From Candidatus Cryosericum septentrionale (GTDB lineage: Bacteria > Caldisericota > Caldisericia > Cryosericales > Cryosericaceae): a stretch of 48,859 bases of DNA. The stretch covers positions 1 to 48,859 of the forward strand of contig NZ_QXIY01000004.1 in NCBI RefSeq assembly GCF_003570995.1. The letters run 5' to 3'. A model generated the notes under the pieces. It searched no databases. It worked only from the letters and a program-made list of their open reading frames with translations, and had not been told where the DNA came from. Numbering within the stretch: the first letter of the stretch is position 1; the number at the start of each line of letters is the position of its first letter. Both the position numbers and the translations under genes were made by a program. Shown here piece by piece: positions 16,648 to 25,445 of the stretch.

Positions 16648-17176
16648 CGAAGAAGAGCATTTCGACGAAGAGATTGAAATCACCAATGTGCGTGAAGATG
16701 ACGAAGAGAAGCTGTACATCAGCCCCTCTCAGCACAAGAAGATGCTTGAGGAGCTCGACAGGCTGAAGACCAAGGAGCGCCTTTGCATCGCAGAGCGCAT
16801 CAAGGACGCCAAAGGGTTCGGTGATCTCTCGGAGAATGCCGAGTACGAAGAGGCCAAGAAGGAGCAGGCGTTCATCGAGGGAACCATCATGGACGTCGAG
16901 CGTCAGCTCGAGCACTCCGTGGTCGTCGAACCAGGCGATACGGGTACAGGCGAAGTTCACATGGGCTGCAAGGTCCAGGTACTCGACATCGAGACTGCCA
17001 AGACTCGCTGGTTCACCATCGTCGGCAATCTTGAAGCCGATCCAATGGAAGGTCGCATTTCCATTGATAGTCCGGTGGGCAAGGCCCTCGTGGGGAAGCG
17101 CGAGAAGGAGACCGTCGCTGTGCGTATCCCGAAGGGTCGCGTCTCATACAAGATTCTCTCCATAGCGAAGGTATAG
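16637..17176 (+). CDS. greA: Transcription elongation factor GreA, with acidic N-terminal extension
   Basis: Enters the RNA polymerase secondary channel and stimulates cleavage of backtracked RNA. The 179-aa product has the coiled-coil domain with tip motif FGDLSENAEYEEAK (the Asp and Glu that act at the active site) and the C-terminal FKBP-like domain ending in GRVSYKILSIAKV. Residues 1-25 (MMHDEEEHFDEEIEI...) are an extra, strongly acidic leader; ordinary GreA is about 158 residues and starts near YISPSQHKKM. The ATG at 16637 follows GAGGAGG by 8 nt and overlaps the dus end by 11 nt, so the extension is probably translated. Confidence 0.93.
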   Translation: MMHDEEEHFDEEIEITNVREDDEEKLYISPSQHKKMLEELDRLKTKERLCIAERIKDAKGFGDLSENAEYEEAKKEQAFIEGTIMDVERQLEHSVVVEPGDTGTGEVHMGCKVQVLDIETAKTRWFTIVGNLEADPMEGRISIDSPVGKALVGKREKETVAVRIPKGRVSYKILSIAKV

Positions 17177-17178
17177 TC

Positions 17179-18651
17179 GTGCTGGAACTCAACGAGGTTG
17201 AGCAAAGCCGCAGGGACAAGATTGGGGAACTTCGCGAACAGGGGATCGACCCGTTCGGGCACAGTTTTGGGGATGCACTTGCGACAGCCTACATCGTGGA
17301 GCACTTTGATGAGCTGGGAGAGAGGACGGTTCGTGCCAGAGGGCGCGTCATGGCCGTTCGTGGCCATGGAAAGGCGTGTTTCCTCGTGTTGGCGGACATG
17401 TCCGGGCGGATCCAGCTGTATGTGCGCTCTGACGACCTCAAAGAGCCTGCCTATGACTGGTTCAAGAAGTATGTCGATTCTGGTGACATCATTGGGGTCG
17501 AGGGAACACTGTTCGTAACGAAGACCGGAGAGAAGACCATCGCCGTCGCAAGACTGTGGGTTCTGTCGAAGGCGATCCGTACGTTGCCCGAGAAGTTTCA
17601 TGGCCTCACGGATGTGGAAATCCGTTATCGCCAGCGCTACGTCGACCTCATGGTCAACCCCGAGGTTCGAGACGCTTTTGAGAAGAGGTCTTGTATGGTT
17701 TCGCATATCCGGACATATCTGACGGAGCGAGGGTATCTTGAGGTCGAGACTCCAATGCTTCAACCAATCGCAGGTGGTGCAACTGCGCGTCCGTTTGTGA
17801 CGCATCACAATGCACTTGATCAGGATCTTTTCCTGCGCATTGCTCCCGAATTGTACCTGAAGAGGCTTCTGGTCGGCGGTTTCGAGAAAGTCTTCGAGAT
17901 CAACCGGAGTTTCAGGAACGAGGGCATCGACACGGTTCACAATCCGGAGTTCACGATGATGGAACTGTACGAAGCCTATTCAGACCTTGATGGCATGATG
18001 AGCCTGACCGAGAACCTCATCCTTGACCTGGTCGAGAAGGTCACGGGCATGTCGCACGTGCATATGGGCAAGCGGTTGATCAACTTCACCCGGCCATTTG
18101 CACGGACGACGTTCGACGAGGCCATGCAGAAGTACGCGGGCGTCGGTCTGGAAGAGCTACGCGATGATGGGCTGGCGCGTCGCAAGATTGCAGAATTCGG
18201 CATTCACATGGACAAGTCGTTCGAATATGCCAACATCGTCAACGAGGTGTTCGACAAGATGGTCAAGCCCAACTTCATCGACCCGACGTTCGTGCGTGAC
18301 TATCCCGTGGAAATCTCTCCACTTGCCAAGCGCATGGCTGAACAACCGCAGAGAGTCCAGCGCTTCGAGCTTTTTGCCGGCGGGATGGAGCTTGCCAATG
18401 CCTTCACCGAACTCAACGACCCCATGGACCAGGAAGAAAGATTTACGCAGCAGGCTGCCGCGAAAGCCAGGGGCGATGACGAAAGCCAATCCATGGATTT
18501 CGACTACGTGCGTGCTCTGCAGTACGGCATGCCGCCTGCGGGTGGACTGGGCATTGGTATCGACAGGCTGGTCATGCTTCTGCTCGGCGTGGAGTCTATC
18601 CGTGAGGTTATTCTGTTCCCTCAGCTGAAGCGAAGGGAGTCACAGGACTGA
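17179..18651 (+). CDS. lysS: Lysyl-tRNA synthetase, class II
   Basis: Charges tRNA-Lys. The 490-aa product has the N-terminal OB anticodon-binding domain (TVRARGRVMAVRGHGKACFLVLAD) and class II motifs: RYRQRYVDLMVNPEVR (motif 1 area), FRNEGIDTVHNPEFTMMELYEAY (motif 2) and GLGIGIDRLVMLLLG (motif 3). Start GTG lies 2 nt after the greA stop; no strong ribosome site is seen, so coupling to greA is likely. Confidence 0.97.
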   Translation: MLELNEVEQSRRDKIGELREQGIDPFGHSFGDALATAYIVEHFDELGERTVRARGRVMAVRGHGKACFLVLADMSGRIQLYVRSDDLKEPAYDWFKKYVDSGDIIGVEGTLFVTKTGEKTIAVARLWVLSKAIRTLPEKFHGLTDVEIRYRQRYVDLMVNPEVRDAFEKRSCMVSHIRTYLTERGYLEVETPMLQPIAGGATARPFVTHHNALDQDLFLRIAPELYLKRLLVGGFEKVFEINRSFRNEGIDTVHNPEFTMMELYEAYSDLDGMMSLTENLILDLVEKVTGMSHVHMGKRLINFTRPFARTTFDEAMQKYAGVGLEELRDDGLARRKIAEFGIHMDKSFEYANIVNEVFDKMVKPNFIDPTFVRDYPVEISPLAKRMAEQPQRVQRFELFAGGMELANAFTELNDPMDQEERFTQQAAAKARGDDESQSMDFDYVRALQYGMPPAGGLGIGIDRLVMLLLGVESIREVILFPQLKRRESQD

Positions 18652-18676
18652 CGTTCTTGTCTCGACATAGGAGGGC

Positions 18677-20086
18677 ATGATGGCGAAGCCCCAAGTTCAG
18701 TATAGGTGCAGCGAGTGTGGACATATCAGTGTCTCGAAACTCGGAAAATGCCCCGAGTGCGGGGCTTGGGGCTCCTTTGTTGAGGATGTTCCCGAAATCG
18801 AGGTCACGGCGCGGCCGGCCTCGAGAGTGCCGATTTCCGGGATACTGCCCGCTGAGGCGGATCTGGACGTCGCAGTGGAGAATGTCCAGCCTGAGCAGCG
18901 CATGATGACTGACATCGGACCGTGGGACGAAGTATTGGGAGGTGGCCTGGTGGTTGGTTCTGCCGTCCTTGTGGGAGGGGAACCCGGCATCGGAAAGTCG
19001 ACACTTGTCCTGCAGGCGGCAACTGCTCTGGGACAACACGGAAAGGTACTGTACGTGAGCGGTGAGGAGTCTCGGTCTCAAATCCTCGGGCGCGTTCGGC
19101 GACTGGGGCTGGACCCGAAGAACCTTCTCCTTGCTACCACCAATTCGCTTGCTGATGCGCTGGCCATGGCTGATCGAGCCAGGCCGGTGGCGCTTGTTAT
19201 GGACTCGCTGCAGTCGTTCTCGACGGAGGAGGATTTCTTCGGATCCGGTACGCCGGCTCAACTGAAGATCACTGCTGCTGCCATCGCCGGGTTCTCCAAG
19301 AAGTCTGGAGTGGCAGCGCTGATCATCGGGCACGTGACCAAGGACGGGACGATTGCGGGTCCCAAGTACGTCGAGCATCTGGTCGACGCCGTCCTCTACA
19401 TGGAGGGAGACCGATTTGGTGCTTACCGACTGCTGAGGTCGGGGAAGAACCGCTACGGCAAGAGTGGGGAGACCGGATTCTTCGAGATGACCTCGACAGG
19501 GCTCATACCGATTTCCGATCCGTCGAGCGCGTTTGTGACCGACGTACACAACCTTCAGCCAGGGTCCGTGGTGGTCCCTGCAGCCCAGGGGAGTTTTGCG
19601 GTACTCGTGGAGGTGCAGTCTCTGGCTGCTACCAGCTACCTGCCGTCCCCGCGCCGCATTGCGACCGGACTGGACTATGACAGGCTCATGATCGCGCTGG
19701 CGATAATCGAACGTAGAGCGGGCACGAGCGCCGGAGGCAGAGACGTGTACGTCAATATCTCAGGTGATTTTTCGGTTGAAGATCGAGGTATTGATCTCGG
19801 CGTCGGCCTGTCGCTGTACAGTGCGATACGCAACGTAGCAATGCGTGACGGGGTCATGCCGATCGCGGAGGTCGGTCTTGCAGGAGACCTGCGTCCCGTG
19901 TTCAACCTGCACCGGCGCATCGAGCTGGGGGCACGCATGGGGTTCAGGGAGTTCATCGTGAGTGATAAGGCTCGCGACGACCTTTCGGATCTCCATGGTC
20001 TGACGATTCATCGAAAACGCTATGTGAGTGAGGCGATTGCCGCCAGTTTTCCGCGACTCTCCGATGCCGGAGGCGAGTCACAGTGA
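18677..20086 (+). CDS. radA: DNA repair ATPase RadA (Sms)
   Basis: Hexameric DnaB-like helicase that processes recombination intermediates. The 469-aa product has the N-terminal zinc finger CSECGH...GKCPECGAWG, the RecA-type core with Walker A GGEPGIGKSTL, the RadA-specific motif KNRYGKSGETGFFEM, and a C-terminal Lon-protease-like domain (VYVNISGDFSVEDRGIDLGVGLSL). Two adjacent ATGs at 18677 and 18680; GGAGGG precedes both. The stop overlaps the ispDF start (GTGA). Confidence 0.97.
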   Translation: MMAKPQVQYRCSECGHISVSKLGKCPECGAWGSFVEDVPEIEVTARPASRVPISGILPAEADLDVAVENVQPEQRMMTDIGPWDEVLGGGLVVGSAVLVGGEPGIGKSTLVLQAATALGQHGKVLYVSGEESRSQILGRVRRLGLDPKNLLLATTNSLADALAMADRARPVALVMDSLQSFSTEEDFFGSGTPAQLKITAAAIAGFSKKSGVAALIIGHVTKDGTIAGPKYVEHLVDAVLYMEGDRFGAYRLLRSGKNRYGKSGETGFFEMTSTGLIPISDPSSAFVTDVHNLQPGSVVVPAAQGSFAVLVEVQSLAATSYLPSPRRIATGLDYDRLMIALAIIERRAGTSAGGRDVYVNISGDFSVEDRGIDLGVGLSLYSAIRNVAMRDGVMPIAEVGLAGDLRPVFNLHRRIELGARMGFREFIVSDKARDDLSDLHGLTIHRKRYVSEAIAASFPRLSDAGGESQ

Positions 20087-21270
20087 AGGCTGTCAGGGCT
20101 CATCGGCCGAGTCTTTGTGCCATTGTTGTGGCGGCAGGAAGCAGTACGCGGTTTGGAGGGGACAAGCTTCTCGCTCCTTTCGCAGGGAAACCGCTCATCT
20201 GCACTACTCTGGAAGCAGTGTGCCAGGTGCCCGTGCACCGGCTGGTTCTGGTCTGCAGACTGCAGGACCGTGCGAAGATGGAGAAATGCGTCACTCAGGC
20301 AGCCCTTCCGCGCCGCGTGCACGTTTTTCTGGCGAGCGGAGGCCCAACGCGAGCCGAAAGCGTCCTCAACGGCCTCAAGACGCTTGCAGACAATGGTGCT
20401 TCCGGCCAGGACTGGGTTCTGGTCCATGACGGGGCTCGTCCCCTGGTCTGCAGAGCACTTCTCAAGAGACTGCTCGCGGCCAGGGATATGGGAGACATCG
20501 TTATACCAGTGATTCCGGTGGCCGACTCATTGCGGCGAACGTCGGCAGGCAGGACAGAAATACTGGACAGGAGAGGGGTCGTTGCCGTACAGACACCTCA
20601 GTTCTGCCGAGTGGCGACGCTCCGGTCTGCGTATTTCAACTGTGTGGATAGTGCATCTTTTGACGACGAGGCGACGCTCATCGAGTCAACTGGTGGGCAG
20701 GTCGCGACTGTTGAAGGCGATGCCCAGAACATGAAGGTGACGGTGCCAGAGGATGCTGAGATTGCCGAGGCGGCATTCAGCGCAAGGGCCAGGACCGTGG
20801 TCGGGTTCGGTTACGACGTCCATCGGTTCGTTTCCGGGCGACCGTTGATCCTCGGCGGTATCAGGATCGCCTCGGAACTGGGGCTTGACGGGACATCAGA
20901 CGCCGACGCCGTCCTGCATGCGGTCATGGACGCTGTCCTCGGGTGCGCTGGGGCGGGAGACATCGGCGGTATGTTTCCATCATCAGACGGGCAGTTCGTT
21001 GGAATTGAGAGCGCCGTGCTTCTGGGACGCGTTATGGCGGATAGAAAGATTCGCAGACTGAGGATTGTTTCGGCGGACATCACTATTGTCGCTGAGAGGC
21101 CGAGATTGCGGGATTACCAAGTTCCCATGCAGAGGAGGCTCGCGCGCCTCCTTGGACTTAGGTCGACTGATGTCGACGTCAAGGTGACGGGTAACGATGC
21201 GATAGGCTGGATCGGCAGGGGTGAGGGCATAGCCGTTCTCTGCGTTGTGACTGCTCTCCATCCAAGGTAG
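20083..21270 (+). CDS. ispDF: Bifunctional IspD-IspF, with altered IspF active site
   Basis: Two MEP-pathway steps in one 395-aa protein: CDP-ME synthesis (IspD, residues about 1-235) and ME-cPP formation (IspF, about 238-395). IspD motifs: VVAAGSSTRFGGDKLL, VHDGARPLV, VPVADSLRR, QTPQFCR. IspF keeps the metal ligands in GYDVHRF and LHAVMDAVLG and the aspartate in GDIGGMF. However the usual GHSDGD is GTSDAD, so the His equal to E. coli His34 is Thr; FPDTD is FPSSD; and the KATTTE nucleotide loop reads KVTGND. GTG start overlaps the radA stop, with GGAGG 9 nt upstream. It faces the SRP RNA gene. Confidence 0.92.
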   Translation: MKAVRAHRPSLCAIVVAAGSSTRFGGDKLLAPFAGKPLICTTLEAVCQVPVHRLVLVCRLQDRAKMEKCVTQAALPRRVHVFLASGGPTRAESVLNGLKTLADNGASGQDWVLVHDGARPLVCRALLKRLLAARDMGDIVIPVIPVADSLRRTSAGRTEILDRRGVVAVQTPQFCRVATLRSAYFNCVDSASFDDEATLIESTGGQVATVEGDAQNMKVTVPEDAEIAEAAFSARARTVVGFGYDVHRFVSGRPLILGGIRIASELGLDGTSDADAVLHAVMDAVLGCAGAGDIGGMFPSSDGQFVGIESAVLLGRVMADRKIRRLRIVSADITIVAERPRLRDYQVPMQRRLARLLGLRSTDVDVKVTGNDAIGWIGRGEGIAVLCVVTALHPR

Positions 21271-21280
21271 GAAGAAGAAA

Positions 21281-21550
21281 AGGCCGTACGCTGAGCACTT
21301 GTTGCGCAGACCCCCGGCGTGGTCGACTGTCTCCGGCTCCAGTTGCATCGGGCCACGGCACATGTTCTACTCACTACTGTTGCTTCCTTCCGGACCTGGC
21401 AGAGTTCAGAGCTTCCCACTGCATGGTTTGCAGCCTTCAACGCCTTCAACAGGGACTGTTTCGGAAACGTGCGCCCCGCATGCCCAGTATGGACCCCGGT
21501 AAGCGGATTCCGGGCAACAGGGCACCGCTGGCTCCCCATCCTGTACGGCT
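21281..21550 (-). ncRNA. ffs: Signal recognition particle RNA, large bacterial type
   Basis: Minus-strand transcript containing the conserved helix-8 core GCCAGGTCCGGAAGGAAGCA (around 21377-21400). The ends pair: the 5' GCCGTAC near 21549 with the 3' GTACGGC near 21283, giving a closed molecule of about 270 nt, long enough for an Alu-like domain as in Bacillus, unlike the 114-nt E. coli form. A run CCTTTTCTTCTTCC after the closing helix is the likely terminator. It occupies nearly all of the gap between ispDF and the PEGA gene. Confidence 0.92.
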
Positions 21551-21555
21551 TCAGT

Positions 21556-21584
21556 AGTATATACGCTGAGATGTTCCCCGTCAA
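21556..21584 (-). promoter_or_regulatory. Promoter of the SRP RNA
   Basis: On the minus strand TTGACG (21579-21584), 17-bp spacer, TATACT (21556-21561), placing transcription start at the predicted RNA 5' end. It lies just downstream of the PEGA gene stop. Confidence 0.8.
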
Positions 21585-21591
21585 CCTGTCG

Positions 21592-22644
21592 TTAATACAG
21601 CTTCGTGAGGGCGATGGAGAGACGAGTCGTCTGTCCTTTCGGCATTGATACCTCGTCTGACCATGGGAGGTACCCTGGCAGTTCCAGCTCAACCACATGC
21701 GTACCCTCCTTCAGCGTGCTGAACGTGAAGGGCGTGATATGACTCGTGGCCTGGCCGTCGATTGTTATGGACGCTCCGGCAGGGTCAGTGGAGACAGCAA
21801 GCCCGCCAAGCGTAAGGTCGAACTTGTACCGCTTTGTCAGAACGATGCCTTCTTTCACCGAGAGCGTATCAGTGATGTCCGTGCCCCCATCCAGCTTGAG
21901 TGTCAGAGCGTAGTCGCCCACAGGGAGGGAGTCGATCTTCAAGGGTGTCACCCCATGTGACTTGCCGTCTATGATGACTTGAGCTCCGGTAGGGTCTGAC
22001 ACGACGCTCAGTTTGCCAAAAGCCTGCACGAGAGAGAAGTCCTGCGTGCTCTGCGTCGCATCGGAGAGGTCGACAGTGCGCGAGATTGCGGCGTAGCCCT
22101 TGAGGGAAACGACCAGTGCATAGTTGCGCGGCTTGAGATCTATCAGCGTCAAAGGCGTGACGCCTTTGGTTGCTCCATCGAGTGCCACTCTTGCACCGCG
22201 CGGGGTAGACGTGACGACCAGGGAGTAGGCAGCGTGTGTCATGTTTGCAATGACCTGCGTTGTGGATCCCCTTACTGCCGTCGTGGTACCGTTCCAGACG
22301 TCCCATCCCGATACGCGGATTTGTATCGCATGGGTCCCCGGGGTCACGTGGGGCAGCACCAGCGGCGTCGTCCCGACCTGCTGTTCGTCGAGGAACACGG
22401 TCGCTCCTGATGGAAATGATCGGATGTTTAGGCTGGCCGCCCTTCCCTGGAGAAGCAGGAAGACCACAGCGGCCGCAACTGCGGCGACCAGTACGAACAC
22501 GATCCAGATCCTGCTTCTGCGAGGGCGCTGCGGGGCTGGTGGGAGCACACTGGCTCCAGCAGGAGCTTGTGCCGTGCGTGACTCGTGGAGGCTTCCAAGA
22601 AGTTCGTCGATGCGGTCAGGTTCGTGAGAATGCCGTTCGGACAT
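21592..22644 (-). CDS. Membrane-anchored protein with four PEGA repeats
   Basis: 350-aa protein of unknown precise role. A charged cytoplasmic N-terminus of about 45 residues is followed by one transmembrane helix (IWIVFVLVAAVAAAVVFLLL) and an exported part made of about four PEGA-type beta modules of 70-75 residues: SFPSGATVFLDEQQVGTTPL, TSTPRGARVALDGATKGVTPL, SDPTGAQVIIDGKSHGVTPL and STDPAGASITIDGQA. PEGA domains are common on surface and S-layer-associated proteins. The second ATG (22644) is preferred: AGGAGGT ends 6 nt before it, whereas the first ATG (22650) directly abuts that site. Last gene of the foldase/kinase operon. Confidence 0.85.
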   Translation of the reverse strand: MSERHSHEPDRIDELLGSLHESRTAQAPAGASVLPPAPQRPRRSRIWIVFVLVAAVAAAVVFLLLQGRAASLNIRSFPSGATVFLDEQQVGTTPLVLPHVTPGTHAIQIRVSGWDVWNGTTTAVRGSTTQVIANMTHAAYSLVVTSTPRGARVALDGATKGVTPLTLIDLKPRNYALVVSLKGYAAISRTVDLSDATQSTQDFSLVQAFGKLSVVSDPTGAQVIIDGKSHGVTPLKIDSLPVGDYALTLKLDGGTDITDTLSVKEGIVLTKRYKFDLTLGGLAVSTDPAGASITIDGQATSHITPFTFSTLKEGTHVVELELPGYLPWSDEVSMPKGQTTRLSIALTKLY

Positions 22645-22657
22645 GTTCATACCTCCT

Positions 22658-23266
22658 TTATTCCAGTCGTTTCAACACTGCCTTGAGCACGTCGCTGAAG
22701 ACGTTATCCGCAGGACGAGCCGCGTCGATAATCACCCATCGTTCCGGCTGTCTCATGGCCATGTCCAGAAAGGCGCGGCGCACCACGTCGAGGAATGGGC
22801 CTCGTTGCTCGATCCGGTCGAGGTCGGTCTTCCGAGCCAGGGAAACGCGCGGATCGATATCCAGAAGCAGCGTCAGGTCAGGAACCAGGCCCGAGGTGAC
22901 GATATCCATGAGTCGCTCGACTCGTTCTTTGCCGACGTTTCCCGCAACCCCCTGATAGGCGATAGATGAATCTGCAAATCTTTCGCCAATGACGATGTCG
23001 CCGCGTTCCAGTGCGGGATTGATGACCTCATCGATGTCCTGTCTGCGATCGGCCGCGAACAGCAACACTTCAGAGAACAGGGACAGGTTGAGTTCATCAT
23101 GCACGAGGATCGTTCGGAGCTTACGTCCGAGCATTGTTCCTCCCGGCTCGAATGTGTGCGTGACAGGGAATAGTCGCTCCGTCAGCGCCCGCTTGAGCCG
23201 TTCAGCTTGCGTGCTCTTGCCGCATCCGTCGATCCCCTCGAAGGTAAGAAAGAAGGCGCGTCGCAT
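22658..23266 (-). CDS. tmk: Thymidylate kinase
   Basis: Phosphorylates dTMP to dTDP. About 202 aa with P-loop FEGIDGCGKSTQ, the DR-type motif GERFADSSIAYQG and LLLDIDPRVSLARK...DRIEQRG in the lid region. ATG at 23266 is preferred over the preceding GTG (23269) because AGGAG lies 7 nt before it; either start overlaps the upstream ATPase stop. The AGGAGG for the PEGA gene overlaps its stop region. Confidence 0.95.
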   Translation of the reverse strand: MRRAFFLTFEGIDGCGKSTQAERLKRALTERLFPVTHTFEPGGTMLGRKLRTILVHDELNLSLFSEVLLFAADRRQDIDEVINPALERGDIVIGERFADSSIAYQGVAGNVGKERVERLMDIVTSGLVPDLTLLLDIDPRVSLARKTDLDRIEQRGPFLDVVRRAFLDMAMRQPERWVIIDAARPADNVFSDVLKAVLKRLE

Positions 23267-24798
23267 CACACTGCTCCTGGTGGCCCTTGAGTCGGCTTCG
23301 TCGCCGGAGAGTACACGACAACGCGCCGGAATGGCTCGATGCCTTCGCTCTCACTGAACAGCCCAAGTCGTTCTGCCAGTCTGTGTTGCATCCGCCGCTC
23401 GAAGGCACCGGAATATGGCAGTTCACGCGAGGCCGAGGAGACGACGGCTTCGCGCATGAGATGAATCCAGGAAGCATACTGGTCCTTGTCCACGGACATC
23501 GAGTGGATGCGTCTGAGGAGGTCCTTGATGGCAGCCAGACTGTTCTTGCTGGTTGTATACAACGGCAATCCGAGTGCCTCGGCTCGTTCTACAAGAAATG
23601 GTTTCTTGGCTGCGACTGTGTCACTGAGCAGCACGATGTCTGCATCCTCCATCGTGCGCGCGACCCGTACGTCGGCATGCAGGCTGTGAGAAGCTCGCTC
23701 GATGTAGCTCTGGCTGACTCCCTGGATGTAGAGTCTGACGCTGGAATCCTGCGTCCATAGCTGCTCGGTGCCAGTTTGTGAAGTGGGAGCCTCTCCCTGA
23801 TGAGGAGATTCGATCATAAACTCCTTGCCGGCCGTCCTCCTGCGTATCTCGGGTTGCACGTCGAAGCCGCGCAGGACTCTGTCGACGACGTCTGCCAGGT
23901 TGCGGTATACGGCCAGGACATCGCGTTCACGCAGTTCTACGAGGACGTCAAACGTGGGAGCAGACTTGCGTTCGAGAACGCTCTTCCGTGTCCCACGGCG
24001 CTGCGCTTCTTCATCACCCAGCGTAACCGTCTGGATACCTCCGAGCAAGTCGATGAGGGTCGGATTGGTGATAAGGTTGCCCAGATCGTTGCCATGCGCC
24101 GTTCCAATGAGCTCGACGCCGCGCTCAGCGATCGTCCGGCATGCCTGCGCCTCTTCGATGCGGCCGATTTCATCTATGACGATGACTTCCGGATTGTGGT
24201 TCTCCACGGCTTCAATCATGATGTCGTGCTGCTCTTTGTTGGGCGGTACCTGCATACGGCGAGAAGACCCGACGCCGCGATGGGGAACGTCACCATCCCC
24301 ACCGATCTCGTTGCTGGTATCGACAATGATGACGCGTTTTTTCAGCGTATCGCTCATGTACCGGGAAGCCTCGCGCAGCAGCGTTGTCTTGCCTATGCCC
24401 GGTCGGCCCAGTATCAGGATGCTCGAGCCTTTCTTGACGAGGTCTTCAATGATCTCGATCTTGCCGTATAGGGCGCGCCCAACCCGGCACGTTAGCCCGA
24501 CCACGTCGTTGTATCTGTTCCGGATGGCGGAAATGCGATGCAGCGTCTGTTCGATTCCGCCCCGGTTGTCACGGTCGAATTCTCCGACTTTCTGGACGAT
24601 GAAGTCGATGTCCCCCTTCGTGACCGTGCTCTCGCTAAGGGGAACGAAGTCGAATTCGAACCGAGCTTCAGGGACACGTCCGAGGTCCAGCACGACCTCG
24701 ACGAGCTCGTCGAATCGGTCGAGCCCCTCGAGTGCCTCCTGCAGAGGTTCGGGGAAGATGCTCAGGAATGCCTGGGTATCGTAGTCGTGTACTGCCAT
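23266..24798 (-). CDS. SpoIIIAA/Ycf45-like AAA ATPase with C-terminal R3H domain
   Basis: 510-aa ATPase of the family that includes plant/cyanobacterial Ycf45 and resembles SpoIIIAA and type II/IV secretion ATPases. Walker A GRPGIGKTT (about 131-139), Walker B VIVIDEIGR (about 205-213), then IGTAHGNDLGNLI, as in the secretion-ATPase-like group. The last 70 residues fit an R3H single-stranded nucleic-acid-binding domain (ERRMQHRLAERLGL with the R-x3-H core). Role unknown; a DNA or RNA transaction is inferred from R3H. AAAGGA lies 5 nt before ATG. It overlaps the dNK gene by 37 nt and the tmk start. Confidence 0.88.
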   Translation of the reverse strand: MAVHDYDTQAFLSIFPEPLQEALEGLDRFDELVEVVLDLGRVPEARFEFDFVPLSESTVTKGDIDFIVQKVGEFDRDNRGGIEQTLHRISAIRNRYNDVVGLTCRVGRALYGKIEIIEDLVKKGSSILILGRPGIGKTTLLREASRYMSDTLKKRVIIVDTSNEIGGDGDVPHRGVGSSRRMQVPPNKEQHDIMIEAVENHNPEVIVIDEIGRIEEAQACRTIAERGVELIGTAHGNDLGNLITNPTLIDLLGGIQTVTLGDEEAQRRGTRKSVLERKSAPTFDVLVELRERDVLAVYRNLADVVDRVLRGFDVQPEIRRRTAGKEFMIESPHQGEAPTSQTGTEQLWTQDSSVRLYIQGVSQSYIERASHSLHADVRVARTMEDADIVLLSDTVAAKKPFLVERAEALGLPLYTTSKNSLAAIKDLLRRIHSMSVDKDQYASWIHLMREAVVSSASRELPYSGAFERRMQHRLAERLGLFSESEGIEPFRRVVVYSPATKPTQGPPGAV

Positions 24799-25445
24799 GT
24801 CAGTCCTTTCTGCAGAAGCGCTTCAGCAATACGATCGGTGACCCTCTCATACTCACCGAAGAGGCTGAACAGATCAAGATCGTCTGTATCGATGGCAATC
24901 AGGGGGGCGCGCAAAAACGAGCTTGCCCATCCATTATAGCGTTCGTTGAGTTTCCGAAGGTAAGAAGAGGGCAGGGACTTCTCGAACGAACGTCCCCGCG
25001 ACTGTATGCGTCGCGAGAGTGTTCTTGTGGATGCACGGAGATAGACAACGAGGTCGGGTACCGGGAGGTTCTCCAGCAGGTACTCGTACAGTTGCAGGTA
25101 GATCTGGTATTCGACGCGCGAGAGCGCTGTACGCGCGAATATCTCTGCGTCTTCATACAGGGTGCGGTCCACGATCTTGGTATGATCCAGGGCACCGGCT
25201 TCCTTGAAGAGCCTCACTCGTTGCGTGAGGAAGAAGAGTTGTGACTGTATTCCCCATCGCTTGGGATCATCGTAGTAGAGCTTGAGGAAAGGGTTCTGTT
25301 TGACTGGCTCAGGGAGCAGAGTGAGCCCCCACTTGTCGGCAAGATGACGGGTCAGGGTAGACTTTCCTACGCCGATGTTGCCGGCGATGGCAAGGAACAG
25401 GGGACGGTCGCCGCCGGCCGTCGTGGGCTGAAACTCACCGCTCAT
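24762..25445 (-). CDS. Deoxynucleoside kinase (dNK/dGK/dCK family)
   Basis: Salvage kinase phosphorylating deoxynucleosides. The 227-aa product has P-loop AIAGNIGVGKSTL, the sugar-binding region DRTLYEDAEIFA (DRS-like motif), and the LID arginines in TRTLSRRIQSRGR. Substrate preference (dA/dG or dC/T) cannot be read by eye. Start overlaps the preceding 557-aa gene as ATGA. Together with tmk in the same operon it suggests nucleotide salvage feeding dNTP pools. Confidence 0.9.
   Translation of the reverse strand: MSGEFQPTTAGGDRPLFLAIAGNIGVGKSTLTRHLADKWGLTLLPEPVKQNPFLKLYYDDPKRWGIQSQLFFLTQRVRLFKEAGALDHTKIVDRTLYEDAEIFARTALSRVEYQIYLQLYEYLLENLPVPDLVVYLRASTRTLSRRIQSRGRSFEKSLPSSYLRKLNERYNGWASSFLRAPLIAIDTDDLDLFSLFGEYERVTDRIAEALLQKGLTWQYTTTIPRHS

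Noticed and set aside
23824-24784. 319-codon plus-strand open frame opposite the R3H ATPase gene
   Set aside because: Serine/arginine-rich antisense shadow of a conserved ATPase with clear Walker motifs on the minus strand.
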